The notes beneath the pieces were generated by a model. It saw only the letters and a program-made list of their open reading frames with translations, had not been told where the DNA came from and searched no databases. Below, one piece after another: positions 43,459 to 56,800 of a DNA stretch of 64,000 bases; within the stretch, counting starts at the first letter, position 1; every line of letters starts with the position of its first letter. This stretch comes from JAJDUF01 sp965238265. GTDB taxonomy: Bacteria > Chloroflexota > UBA11872 > UBA12225 > JAJDUF01. Both the position numbers and the translations under genes were made by a program. Where the stretch lies: positions 4,216,001-4,280,000 of the forward strand of contig OZ250185.1 of NCBI GenBank assembly GCA_965238265.1. The letters run 5' to 3'.

Positions 43459-43511
43459 CCAGTCCGCCCCTGACGATGGCAGGTTGGACCTAACCCCCGG
43501 CCTCTTCCCTC

Positions 43512-44670
43512 TGTACAGACGGGACACATAGTGGACACCCGTTCGGGGACATGGTGGACACCTTCCACGCCCAGTAGCCTGGGGGCGAGGAGGTACCACA
43601 TGCCCTGGCAGGAGGTCTCGATCATGTCCTTGCGCCGCGAGTTTGTCGCGCTGGCCCCGCAGGAGGGTGCCAACCGCCGCGCCCTCTGTCGTCACTTCGG
43701 GATCAGTCCCACCACCGGCTACCGCTGGCTGCACCGCGACCAAGCCGCAGGCGCCGCCGGCTGGCAGGACCGCTCCCGCCAGCCCTACCGCTCGCCCCAG
43801 CGCACGCCCCTCGCCACGGAACAGGCGGTCTTGGCCATCCGGGACGACCATCCCGCCTGGGGTGGACGCAAAATCCGCGCCACGCTGGACACGCAGCACG
43901 CCACGCCCTTGCCGAGCGCCAGCACCATTACCGCCAGCTTGCGCCGCCATGCCCGGCTGGCTCCGCCGGAGCCAGCCCCGCAGCGGGCCTGGCAACGCTT
44001 CGAGCGACCGGTGAGCGCCACGGGACGGTCCAGGCGCAACTGATCCAGGTCTTCACCCGCTATGGTTTGCCGCGCACCATCTTGGCCGATAACGGCCCAC
44101 CCTGGGGCGCCGGCACCACGCCGCCGGTGCCTACCGCGCTGACGGTCTGGCGGCTGCGCTTGGGGGTGCGGGTCATGCATGGGCGGCCGTATCATCCCCA
44201 AACGCCGGGCAAAGCGGAGCGCTTTCAGCGCACGCTCCAGGCCGCAGTCTTGCGCGACCGGACCTTTCCCGATCTGGCGACGTGTCAACGCCACTTTACG
44301 CGCTGGCGCACGGTCTCCACCGGCGAGCGGCCGCACGAAGCGCTCGGGGACCAGCCACCGGTGAGCCGCTCCCAGCCGAGTCCGCGCCCGTTCCCGACGG
44401 AGTTGCCCCCGATTGAGTATGCGTCCGGGGCTGCGGTGCGGATGGTGCAAGACAAGGGAGTGATCCGGCTGCACGGCCAGTATTACCGCGTGGGGCAGGC
44501 CTTTCGGGGCTATCCGGTCGCGGGGCAGCCCACGCTGGAGCCGCAGGTGGTCACGGTGCAGTTCGGTGACGAAACCATTGCCGAATTGGACTTGACGCAG
44601 CCCGAGGCGTGATACTGACCCTGTCCACCAGGTCTCCGCACACCTGTCCGCCATGTCCCCCGTCTATACA
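43512..44670 (+). mobile_element. IS481-family element, internally deleted
   Basis: Left end TGTACAGACGGGACACATAG then TGGACA; right end is the reverse complement of TGTATAGACGGGGGACATGG then CGGACA, giving imperfect terminal inverted repeats starting with TGT...ACA. About 1159 bp. Flanks are CCCTC on the left and CCCTT on the right. It sits inside a family F palindrome: the left flank ends TAACCCCCGGCCTCTTCCCT and the right flank continues AGGGAGGGGGTTGGGGGTAG. Confidence 0.85.
43600..44612 (+). pseudogene. IS481-type transposase lacking part of the catalytic core
   Basis: Frame 1 from the ATG at 43600: PWQEVSIMSLRREFVALAPQ, CRHFGISPTTGYRWLHRDQAAG (helix-turn-helix), HPAWGGRKIRATLDTQ, and RAWQRFERP. 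It then jumps to frame 3 with ERHGTVQAQLIQVFTRYGLPRTILADNGPPWG, and GRPYHPQTPGKAERFQRTL (DNG and E of the rve core). The stretch between RFERP and ERHGTVQ, which should hold WQMDFKGHF with the first catalytic Asp, is missing, so about 180 bp have been deleted along with a frame change. Inactive. Confidence 0.82.
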
Positions 44671-44748
44671 CCCTTTAGGGAGGGGGTTGGGGGTAGGTAC
44701 GCCTCTCCCCGCCGGGTAGCATCACTGCCGGCCGGTTCTGACGATTTA

Positions 44749-44779
44749 CTTGACATGTTCCGGCCCGGAGCGGTATAGT
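44749..44779 (+). promoter_or_regulatory. Promoter of the 23S-5S rRNA unit
   Basis: TTGACA (44749-44754) and TATAGT (44774-44779), 19-bp spacer, about 150 bp before the 23S gene. A leader with a small hairpin (GGTGGC-TGAAAC-GCCACC, about 44842-44860) follows. No 16S lies between promoter and 23S. Confidence 0.75.
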
Positions 44780-44931
44780 GACTGTTTGCCGAGAGACGAG
44801 CGGGCCTGGTTGGGAAACCGTCTGCCTGTCCTGTCTCTCTGGGTGGCTGAAACGCCACCGGGCGTACCTTCACAACTGAAGAAGAGCGAGAATCTGCAAA
44901 TACGGGTTCAGCTTCAGAATTGCCGATCGAG

Positions 44932-48099
<3,168 letters not shown>

Positions 48100-48203
48100 C
48101 TCGATCGGCATTTTTGGATCTGAACTCCGCAGTTGACTCGCTCTTCTTCGCCCTGCTTTCCACACCGGGAAGCAGGGGCCTTATGTGTGGCTATCTTGAG
48201 ATG

Positions 48204-48320
48204 GTCTTGGTGACTCTAGCGAGGCTGCCCCACCCGTTCCCATCCCGAACACGGTAGTGAACTGCCTCAGCGCCGACGATACTGCTAGCGAGAGCGAGTG
48301 GGACAATAGGTCGTTGCCAG
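48204..48320 (+). rRNA. rrf: 5S ribosomal RNA
   Basis: About 117 nt. CACCCGTTCCCATCCCGAAC, then GTAGTGAACTGCCTCAGCGC and CGACGATACTGC match the 5S loop B/C and E region. The ends TTGGTGAC and GTCGTTGCCAGG pair as helix I. It lies about 100 nt after the 23S and is followed by TTTCTTTTT, a likely termination signal. The spacer has a hairpin CCCTGCTT...AAGCAGGG (about 48155-48177). Confidence 0.92.
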
Positions 48321-48321
48321 G

Positions 48322-48470
48322 GCCGTTTCTTTTTCCCCCACCGCTGCCCTCGCGCTGCACCCCCCGTCGTTCCGGCGCAAGCCGGAATCCACGCGCCGGG
48401 GGCCGCAGATGGCACACCCGCTCCGGATTCCCGCGAAAGCGGGAATGACAGAAAAATGTCAACAGAGAGC
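48322..48470. repeat. Palindromic repeats between 5S rRNA and the SDR gene
   Basis: CGTTCCGGCGCAAGCCGGAATC (about 48368) and ATTCCCGC-GAAA-GCGGGAAT (48427-48446, family A). They face each other as inverted copies about 55 bp apart. Confidence 0.7.
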
Positions 48471-49310
48471 TTAGTAGGGAAGGTGCGTGTCGGGGTGCTC
48501 TTGCAGGTACTTGCCCAGGCGGACGCTCAGGTTCTCCTGGAGCTGGATGCTCAACCCGCCGTCAACCACCAGTGCGTGGCCGGTGATGAAGGCGGCCTCG
48601 TCCGAGCAGAGGAAGACGACCGCGTTGGCAATGTCCACGGGCCGGCCGCAGCGGCGCAGTGGATACTGCTGCTCGAAGAACCGTAGCCCGCTAGGATTCT
48701 CAGCCCACATGCGCTCCTGAATCCGGCCGGTCACCATATGTCCGGGGCAGATCGCGTTCACGCGAATACCCCAGGGGCCAAACTCCGTTGCCAACTGGCG
48801 CGTCAGCCCGATCACTGCTGACTTGCCGGCCTCATAGACCAGGTGCCCCGGCGCCATGAGCAGACCATGCACGGAGGCGATGTTGACGATGCTGCCGCCG
48901 CCGGCTTCCTGCATCGCCGGTACGGCGTATTTCGCCGCCAGGAAGATGGACTTTGTGAGCACAGCCATGCCCTGGTCCCAGCCCTCCTCGCTGACCTCAA
49001 GCGCACTGCCGGCACCGACCGGGTTGATGACCGGAAAGGCGTTGTTGACGAGGATGTCGAGCCGCTGCCAGCGATCCAACGTGTACGACACCATTGCCTG
49101 AACGTCCTGGTGGCTCCCTACGTCGGCATGGAAAGCCGCGGCCACGCCCCCGGTCGCTGCGATACTGGCTACCCGTCGGTCGGCTGCCGCGTCATCAATA
49201 TCGGCGATGAGCACGGTAGCCCCCTCCTCGGCCAGACGGCGGGCGGTGGCGCCACCAAGCCCCTGCGCGCCGCCGGTCACCAGCGCTACCTTGTTGGCCA
49301 GTCGTTCCAT
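48471..49310 (-). CDS. Short-chain dehydrogenase/reductase
   Basis: 279 aa classical SDR. NAD(P) loop VALVTGGAQGLGGATARRLAEEGA (about residues 8-31), HADVGSH (about 61-67), ILVNNAFPV (about 86-94, with the NNA motif), SIVNIASVHGLLMAPGHLVYEAGKSAV (about 138-164) with the catalytic Ser, Tyr and Lys (YEAGK), then NAICPGHMVT. ITGHALVVDGGLS is the usual C-terminal element, followed by an extra about 20 residues. Contrast with the SDR at 30612, which lacks the catalytic Tyr. Substrate unknown; stands alone beside the rRNA unit. Confidence 0.92.
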   Translation of the reverse strand: MERLANKVALVTGGAQGLGGATARRLAEEGATVLIADIDDAAADRRVASIAATGGVAAAFHADVGSHQDVQAMVSYTLDRWQRLDILVNNAFPVINPVGAGSALEVSEEGWDQGMAVLTKSIFLAAKYAVPAMQEAGGGSIVNIASVHGLLMAPGHLVYEAGKSAVIGLTRQLATEFGPWGIRVNAICPGHMVTGRIQERMWAENPSGLRFFEQQYPLRRCGRPVDIANAVVFLCSDEAAFITGHALVVDGGLSIQLQENLSVRLGKYLQEHPDTHLPY

Positions 49311-49693
49311 ACTTCATCTCCTCAGCGCTCAGAGCGCCTTTCGTTGCTGCAAGTGATAGGGTAGCCACCTCATCGTTCTGCATCCACTCGCGTATCGTGC
49401 GTTGGAGCGAGATGACCACTGTGGGTCTGGCGCCTAATCCACGCCGGATTGCTGTCAAGACCGCCGGAGCCAGCGAAGCTGCGCCTCACCATCCATCTGT
49501 TCCAACTCATTGCAGTAGTGGGGGCAGTGGTGGCAGTGACTCCAGTACCGTGTTCCGCATCATGGCTCGACCTACAATGTCCGGTCGGGTATCATTGCTA
49601 ACCACCCATTGGGTATGTCGTTAACTTCATGCCGGTAGGCGCTGGGCAGTACCCCACCATACGTGGCCGCGGCTAGTCTATGGTTAAGCTGGT
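49311..49693. other. Stretch without a recognisable gene
   Basis: About 380 bp between the SDR (leftward) and the decayed CotH gene (rightward), presumably holding divergent promoters. Short frames on both strands lack family features. No palindromic repeat of the listed families is seen. Confidence 0.5.
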
Positions 49694-52330
49694 ATGCATA
49701 TGCGTCGGCTGATCCGCCTAGGGTGTGCCTTGCTGCTGGGGCTGCTCCTGGCCGGGCTGACTAGCGGCGTGCCGACGGCGCAGGCCACCGCGCCGGGCAT
49801 CCTCATCACCGAGGTCCTGGCGGCGAATGCACGCACCGTGACCGATGACCGGGGCCGCTATGCCGACTGGATCGAGCTGCACAACCCTACGGCAGCGCCC
49901 GTCTCCCTCGCCGGCTACACCTTGACCGACGACCCCGCCGAGCCGGCCAAGTGGCCTTGCCGGCCGCTACGCTGGCGCCGGGGGCTTTCTTGGTGGTGTG
50001 GGCCTCGGGGTCAGACCAGGTGACACCGGAAGGCTGGCACACGAACTTCCGTCTGAGCGGCGGTGGGGAGTACGTGGGCTTGTTCGGTCCGGACGGACAG
50101 GTGGTAGACGAGGTAACGTTTGATGAGCAGGAGACGGATGTCTCGCTGGGGCGGCTGGGGACGGTGTCCGACCGATGGGTATTCTTCCCAACCCCGACAC
50201 CCGGCGCGGCGAATACCACTGGTCCACGGCGCCGCCGGGCGCGCCGCCCGTGATAGTCGCGCCGGGCAGTGGGCGCTATGCCGGCCCGGTGACGGTGCAG
50301 TTGACGGCGCCGGTGCCGGGAAGCACGGTGTACTACACGCTGGATGGGGCCGATCCGACGGTGGGTGGCCAGGAGTACACGGCGCCCTTGGCGGTGCGGA
50401 GACGACGGTGCTGCGGGCGGTGGCGCTGCGCGAGGGCGTGCCGGTGAGTGCCGTGACCACGGCGACGTATCTGGTGGGGGAGAGCACCGGCCTGCCGGTG
50501 CTGTCGCTGGTGACGGAGCCGGCCCACCTGTGGGACGAGGTGACGGGAATCTACGTCAACGCGGAGGGAGCGCGGCCGGGAATGGGAGCGGCCGGTGACG
50601 GTGGAGTGGCTATCGCCGGAGGGGAGCCGGGCTTCAGTGTGGGAGCGGGGCTACGCATCCATGGGTGGGGGAGCCGGGGGCAGGCCAAGCAGTCGTTCCG
50701 GCTGTACTTCCGGGGGGAGTATGGGCCGCGGGAGTTAGCGTATCCGCTGTTTGGGGTGGAGCCGGGGCAGACGTATGACCGGCTGGTATTGCGGGCGGGT
50801 GCAACGACAGTGGCCGTGGTTGGGGATGTTTCGGGCTGGGGCAGTGTACGTGCGGGATCAGCTGGTCCGGGACCTGCACGGGGCGATGGGGCAGGTGGCG
50901 GCGCGGGGGCGCTGGGTGGCGCTGTACCTGAACGGGGCCTACTGGGGGCTATACAACCTGACCGAGCGCATTGATGACAGCCTTCCTGGCCACGCACTTT
51001 GCCTATGACTACTGGGACGTGACTCGCCGTGCCGGGGAGCATGAAGCGTGGGATGCGTTTGTGGACTGGATTACCGGCACGGACTTGAGTGCAGCGGCGC
51101 AGTATGAGCAAGCGTTGCAGCAACTCGATATCGAGAACTTCACCTCCTTCATCATCCTCGAGTTGTGGGCCGGAGACACCGATTGGGGTGCCGGCAACCC
51201 GTATGCGGCACGGATGCAATATGGTCCTGATACTGCGGTGGCGGCTGTTCGTGTGGGATGCCGATGTGACCTTTGGCTTGGACCACAGGATTGATGCCAC
51301 TGCGGACCTTTCTTTCACCCAAGCAGTAATTGACAGTGGCGCGTGGGGGCCACTCATCCCGATCTTGGCCAGCCTTATGGCCAGTCCCCAGTATCAAGCC
51401 TACTTCACCGGCAGGTGAGCGCATCTCGCCGGGGCGCTGGCTACCGAATCCGTGCGCGACCGCTTCGCCTCTTTAACGACGGAGTTGCGCCCGGCCATCG
51501 CGGCGGAAGCGGCCCGCTGGCTGCCCGAGCAGGAGCCGGCGGTGCTGGTGGCGCAGTGGGCAGCGGACATGCAACGGATCGCGGATTCGCCGCCAGTGAG
51601 CAGCGGCTGCGCCAGTTGTCCAGAGACGCTTCCCGCTGCTCCCGCAGTTTTCGAGATCGGACTGCTCCGCCGCCGCTGCCGCCGAATACCCGGATTGCCC
51701 TGCTGGTGCATCACCCCGCCGAGCTGTCGCCGGGCGACGCGGCCGTCGTGGCGCACCTCGCGACGCGGGGCGTGACGGTCTCCGTGATCGGGACTCACGA
51801 CGACAGTCCGCATGATCCGGCGCTGGTCGCCGCGAGCCACGATCTGCTCTTGGTCAGTTCCAGTATCCGGCTGCTCGACACGAGCGGCGCGCTATGCCCA
51901 GACGACTACGCCGGTGATCTTCTGGGAGCCGCTGCTGCTAGAGGCGACGCGCGTACCGCTGGCGCCTTGGGGGGGCACGCGCCCGGAGCAAACCGACATT
52001 CGGATTGTCGACGCGGATCATCCGATCACCGCGGGGCTACTGGCTGACCAGCCGCTGCGGGTGGTGCGCCGGCCCGATACGTTCAGTGTGGCCTACCCGC
52101 CCAGCGGTCCGGGAGTACACGTACTGGCAAGGTATTTGACGGGTGGCGACGCGGCGCTCATGGTAGCGGAGGCGGGAGCCGAGTTGGCGAATGGGCAGCC
52201 GGCGAAGGCCCGGACCGTCTTCTTGTTCTGGCATCACGACACGTTTCACCGGAGCACGGGCGAGGCGGTCCGCCTCTTTGACCGGGCGGTGGATTGGGCG
52301 CTCGGTCTCCTCCCGGCCGATGGCGCTTGA
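49694..52330 (+). pseudogene. Decayed lamin-tail/CotH-kinase secreted protein, paralogue of 53803-59670
   Basis: Signal peptide and lamin-tail domain start in one frame (GCALLLGLLLAGLTSGVPTA, then ILITEVLAANARTVTDDRGR) and pass to a second frame near 49945 (LAPGAFLVVWASGSDQVTPE). The chitobiase-like domain GPVTVQLTAPVPGSTVYYTL is in a third. The CotH module is broken at several places, for example near 50400, 50570-50630, 50800 and 51000. The C-terminal domain splits near 51900-51950. At least seven frame changes relative to the intact paralogue make it non-functional, unless the assembly is poor. It has one lamin-tail and one CotH module, so it may show the ancestral layout. It is followed closely by the VTC gene. 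Confidence 0.85.
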
Positions 52331-52357
52331 GCGAACGAGCGAGAAGGCCATGCAGCC

Positions 52358-53089
52358 ATGTTGATCCTGCTCTACAAAAAGGGCTTCGGGCAGCCATACT
52401 ACGAGACCAAGTTCGTGTTGCCGGTGGAGTCCGGTCCGGTCCTCGCTGCTTTTCTGCGGCGGGTCTATCCGAGTAGCTCACCGTACTGGCAGAGCAAGCT
52501 CACGACGACCTACTACGACGATCTGGCCCTCAGTTCCTATTGGGAATCGCGGGACGGTCTGCTGAACAAGATGAAATACCGCTTTCGTCGGTACTTCAAC
52601 CCCAGTGGTGTGGGAGCCGACTACGGTATCGAGATCAAGCGGCGGGAAGGCCCACTGGTCAACAAGACCAAGATCCTCCTGAAGGCTGCCGGTACGAGGC
52701 TTTCGACAATGGCCGATTTTGGCAGCTTGCTCGACCGTCTCCGTAGCGTGCCGGGAGCGTCGGCGGCCGCGTTGCGTACCCACGTTCGCCGGTGCCTACG
52801 ACCGACGTTGACGATTTCGTGTGAGCGCCTGCGATTTGTGAACCAGCGTGCCCAGGAACGCTATAGCCTCGACCAAAACATCGCTTGTGTGGCCATGCCC
52901 GGGCTAGCGGGCTGGAGCCGGCGCCGGGTGGCGTTTCCCTACACCGTCTTCGAGATCAAGTCGGCAGCAGCGGTGCCGGCAGCGCCCTTCCTCAGGATGT
53001 TTTCGTTGGAGCCGGTGTCGTTCTCGAAGTACGCCTACGGTATCGCCTCGCTACTGGAAGAAGATGACCGGGATGGAAAGTATCAGTAG
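52358..53089 (+). CDS. VTC domain protein (polyphosphate polymerase-type)
   Basis: 243 aa. The VTC tunnel fold signatures are visible: YYETKFVLP (about residues 14-22), TTYYDDLALSSYWESRDGLLNKMKYRFRRYF (about 49-79), YGIEIKRREG (about 88-97), LTISCERLRFVN (about 150-161), PYTVFEIKS (about 198-206) and SFSKYAYGIASL near the end. The alternating Glu/Lys/Arg residues bind nucleotide phosphate, metal and the growing polyphosphate in Vtc4-type enzymes. In bacteria this family commonly neighbours CotH and DUF4956 genes. It overlaps the DUF4956 gene by 26 bp, indicating translational coupling. Actual polyphosphate synthesis is inferred from the family. Confidence 0.85.
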   Translation: MLILLYKKGFGQPYYETKFVLPVESGPVLAAFLRRVYPSSSPYWQSKLTTTYYDDLALSSYWESRDGLLNKMKYRFRRYFNPSGVGADYGIEIKRREGPLVNKTKILLKAAGTRLSTMADFGSLLDRLRSVPGASAAALRTHVRRCLRPTLTISCERLRFVNQRAQERYSLDQNIACVAMPGLAGWSRRRVAFPYTVFEIKSAAAVPAAPFLRMFSLEPVSFSKYAYGIASLLEEDDRDGKYQ

Positions 53090-53765
53090 CCTGCTCGACG
53101 GCTCCGCCGTTGCCGCCGGTCAGCGTGGGATAATCGAGTTTCTCTTGGTGGTGGCGGTGAGTATGGCGCTGGGCTTCGGCTATGCCTTGCTCTACCAGCG
53201 TTATTTCACCGGCAGTGAGGCGCTCAACGAAAGTCTGTACCGCAGCTTCGCGCTGCTCTTGCCGGCCGTGACGACAATCTTCTGGGTGATCCAGTTTTCG
53301 ATCCCCCTCTCCTTGGGCTTACTCGGCGCCCTCTCGTTTGTCCGCTTCCGCACACCGATCAAGCGTGCGGAGGATATCGCCTTCATCCTGCTCGTGATTG
53401 CCACGGGCTTGGCCTGCGCGGTCTACCAGTTTGCTGTAGCCGCCGGGCTGTTGCTGGCCGTCGGGGGCTACACCCTGCTCAAGAACCGCTTTGTGCTGCG
53501 CTGGCTCCAGCCGGCCCAACAGGCCAGCCTCGTCGTCAGCGCAAAGGCTCCGGAAGGCGTGGACGAGCGCCTCCTCGCCGATATCGTCGCCACTATCCGT
53601 GAGACGTCCGGAGCTGATCCCGAGATCGTCAGTGCCGGGAGTTACGAAGGCGAGTTCAATGTCTACCTCACCATCGCGACGCCGCGGAACGGGAGCCAGG
53701 CCCAAATGCTGCGGTCCTTGGACCAAATCGAAGGGGTCGAAAAGGTTGACATCTACTACTCCTAG
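53064..53765 (+). CDS. DUF4956 membrane protein
   Basis: 233 aa. Four hydrophobic segments in the first about 135 residues (EFLLVVAVSMALGFGYALLY; SFALLLPAVTTIFWVIQFSI; IAFILLVIATGLACAVYQFA; VAAGLLLAVGGYTLL), with the conserved LGLLGALSFVRFRTPIKRAEDIAFIL loop (about 81-106) diagnostic for DUF4956. The remaining about 90 residues are a soluble alpha/beta domain ending QMLRSLDQIEGVEKVDIYYS, reminiscent of ferredoxin-like folds. The start overlaps the VTC gene; an internal ATG at 53073 is an alternative. Together with VTC and CotH proteins it forms a widespread cluster of unclear function, perhaps linking polyphosphate to the envelope. Confidence 0.85.
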   Translation: MTGMESISSLLDGSAVAAGQRGIIEFLLVVAVSMALGFGYALLYQRYFTGSEALNESLYRSFALLLPAVTTIFWVIQFSIPLSLGLLGALSFVRFRTPIKRAEDIAFILLVIATGLACAVYQFAVAAGLLLAVGGYTLLKNRFVLRWLQPAQQASLVVSAKAPEGVDERLLADIVATIRETSGADPEIVSAGSYEGEFNVYLTIATPRNGSQAQMLRSLDQIEGVEKVDIYYS

Positions 53766-53802
53766 CCCGCAATGGTCCCAGACTGCGTAGCCAGAGGCCT
53801 AC

Positions 53803-56800
53803 ATGCACCGACTGATCCCCCCGGGGTGTGCCCTGTTGCTGGGGCTGCTCTTGGTCGTGCTATCCAGCGGCGCGCCAGTGGCACAGGCCGCCCCGCCTGG
53901 CGTCCGCATCACCGAGGTCCTGGCGGCGAATACGCACACGGCGCTCGATGACCAGGGTGGCTATGCCGACTGGATCGAGCTGCACAACCCCACGGACACG
54001 CCCATCTCCATCGTCGGCTACACCCTCACCGACGACCCCTCCGAGCCGACCAAGTGGCCCCTACCCGTCACGACGCTGGCACCGGGCGCCTTTCTGGTGG
54101 TCTGGGCGTCCGGCCTAGACCAGGTAACACCGGAAGGCTGGCACACGAGCTTCCGGTTGAGCCGCGCCGGGGAGTACGTGGGCTTGTTCGGGCCGGACGG
54201 GCAGGTGGTGGACGAGGTGACGTTCGGCCCGCAGTTGGCGGATGTCTCGCTGGGACGACTGGGAACGGTGTCCGACCAGTGGGTGCCCTTCCCCACCCCG
54301 ACGCCCGGCGCGGCGAATACGACCCGGCACCGCCGGCGGGCGCCACCGGACGCGCCACCGGTGGTAGTCACACCGGGCAGTGGGCGCTATGCCGGCCCGG
54401 TGACGGTGCGGCTGCAAGCACCGGTCGGGAGAGCTACGGTGTACTACACGCTGGATGGGGCCGATCCGACGGTGGAGGGCCAGGCGTACACGGCACCCTT
54501 GGAAGTGACGGAGACGACGGTGCTGCGGGCGGTGGCCCTGGACGAGGGCGTGCCGGTGAGTGCCGTGACCGCGGCAACGTACCTGGTGGACGAGCGCACT
54601 GACCTGCCGGTGCTGTCACTGGTCACGGACCCGGCGCATCTATGGGACGAGGCGAAGGGAATCCACGTCAACGCGGAGGGGCGCGGCCGGGAATGGGAGC
54701 GACCGGTGATGGTGGAGTGGCTATCACCGGAAGGAGCGTTGGGCTTCAGCGTGGGGGCCGGGCTACGCATCCATGGGAATATCAGCCGGCTGCGTGTGCC
54801 CAAGCGGTCGTTCCGGCTGTACTTCCGGGGGGCGTATGGGCCACGCGAACTGGAGTATCCGCTGTTTGGGACGGCGCCGGGGCAGACATATGGCCGACTG
54901 GTGTTGCGGGCGGGGGTGGATGACGGTTGGCTTTGGCCGTGCGAGGACAAGCCGGGGTGCTACAGAGAGCAGGCGGTGTTCCTGCGGGACCAGCTAGTGC
55001 GGGAGCTGCACGCGGCGATGGGGCAGGTGGCGGTGCAGGGGCGTTGGGTGGTGCTGTACCTGAACGGGGCCTACTGGGGGCTATACAACCTCACTGAGCG
55101 CATTGACGCTACTTTCCTGGCCACGCATTTCGACGCCAGCACGTGGTATGCCCACTCGAAATCAGGCGAGTTGACCCCCGGGAGCGCGAACCGCTGGTAC
55201 CGGTTTGCGGACTGGCTGGCCCGGACGGACTTACGCGCGGCGGCGCAGTACGAGCAGGCGGTGCAGTATTTCGATGTCGAGAACTTCACCGGGTACTACC
55301 TGCTGAACCTCTGGGCGCGGAACACGGACTGGCCGCACAATAATTGGGTCGTGGCCCGCCCGCGGGAAGGCCCGGACACCCGCTGGCGCTTCATCGTCTG
55401 GGACGCCGAGTCGACGTTCGAGCGCGAGGAGGACACGTTCGAGCGCGTGGTGACTGGTGGCACCCGGCTCGGGCAGGTGCTCGCCAGCTTGCTGCAAAAC
55501 GCGCAGTATCGCACGTATTTCGCCGCGCAGGTCGAGCGCCATTGGGCCGGGGCGCTGGACACCGCAGCCGTGCGCGAACGACTGGCCGCGCTCGCCGCCG
55601 CGCTGCGCCCGGAAATGGCGGCCGAAGCGGCCCGCTGGCTGCCGGAGCAGGAGCCGGCAGTGCTGGTGGCACAATGGGAGGCGGAGCTGCAACGGATCGC
55701 GGATACCTTGGACGCCGATGCCCAGCGTCTGCGCCAGTTGAACGACCCGGAGACATTGCGGCAGCCGCTCCCGCAGCTCGCGGCGCCGGTGCCGCCGGTG
55801 GTGGTCACACCGGGCAGTGGGCGCTTTGCCGGCCCGGTGACGGAGACGACGGTACTGCGGGCGGTGGCACTGGACGAGGGCGTGCCGGTGAGTGCCGTGA
55901 CCACGGCAACGTACCTGGTGGGGGAGCGCACTAACCTGCCGGTGCTGTCGCTGGTCACGGACCCGGCTCATCTGTGGGACGAGTCGACGGGTATCTACGC
56001 CAACCCGGAGGAGCGGGGGCGGAGCTGGGAGCGGCCGGTGACGGTGGAGTGGCTATCGCCGGAGGGGGAACGGGGCTTCAATGTGGGAGCCGGGCTACGC
56101 ATCCACGGGGGTGGGAGCCGGTTGACGGCCAAGAAGTCGTTCCGGCTGTACTTCCGGGGGGCGTATGGACCGCGGGAGCTGGCGTACCCGCTGTTTGGGG
56201 CGGCGCCGGGGCAGACGTATGACCGGCTGGTGCTGCGGGCCGGGTACAACGACAGTTGGTCGTCTGCGGGGAAAGCTTGGTCGTCCGGAGGGGTAGTGGT
56301 GTACGTGCGGGACCAGTTGGTGCGGGAGCTGCACGGGGCGATGGGGCAGGTGGCGGTGCAGGGACGCTGGGTGGCGCTGTACCTGAACGGGGCCTATTGG
56401 GGGCTGTACGACCTGACCGAGCGCATTGACGCTACTTTCCTGGCCACGCATTTCGACGCAAGCACATGGTATGTCAACAAAGCCGATGTCTTGCACCGCT
56501 GGTACCGGTTTGCGGACTGGCTGGCCCGGACGGACTTACGCGCGGCGGCGCAGTACGAGCAGGTGGTACAGCAGCTCGATATCGAGAACTTCACCAGTTA
56601 CTTCCTGCTGAACATCTGGGCGCAGAACGTGGACTGGCCGCACAATAATTGGGTCGTGGTGCGCCCGCGAGAGGGGCCTGACGGGCGGTGGCGATGGATC
56701 GTTTGGGACGCCGAGACGACGTTCATGAACACGGAAAACACGTTCGAGCGCGTGGTGACTGGTGGCACCCGGCTCGGACAGGTGCTCGCCAGCTTGCTGC

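Noticed and set aside
43435..43995. 186-codon and overlapping 289-codon frames antisense to the IS481 transposase
   Set aside because: Shadow frames; the sense strand shows the helix-turn-helix and rve motifs.
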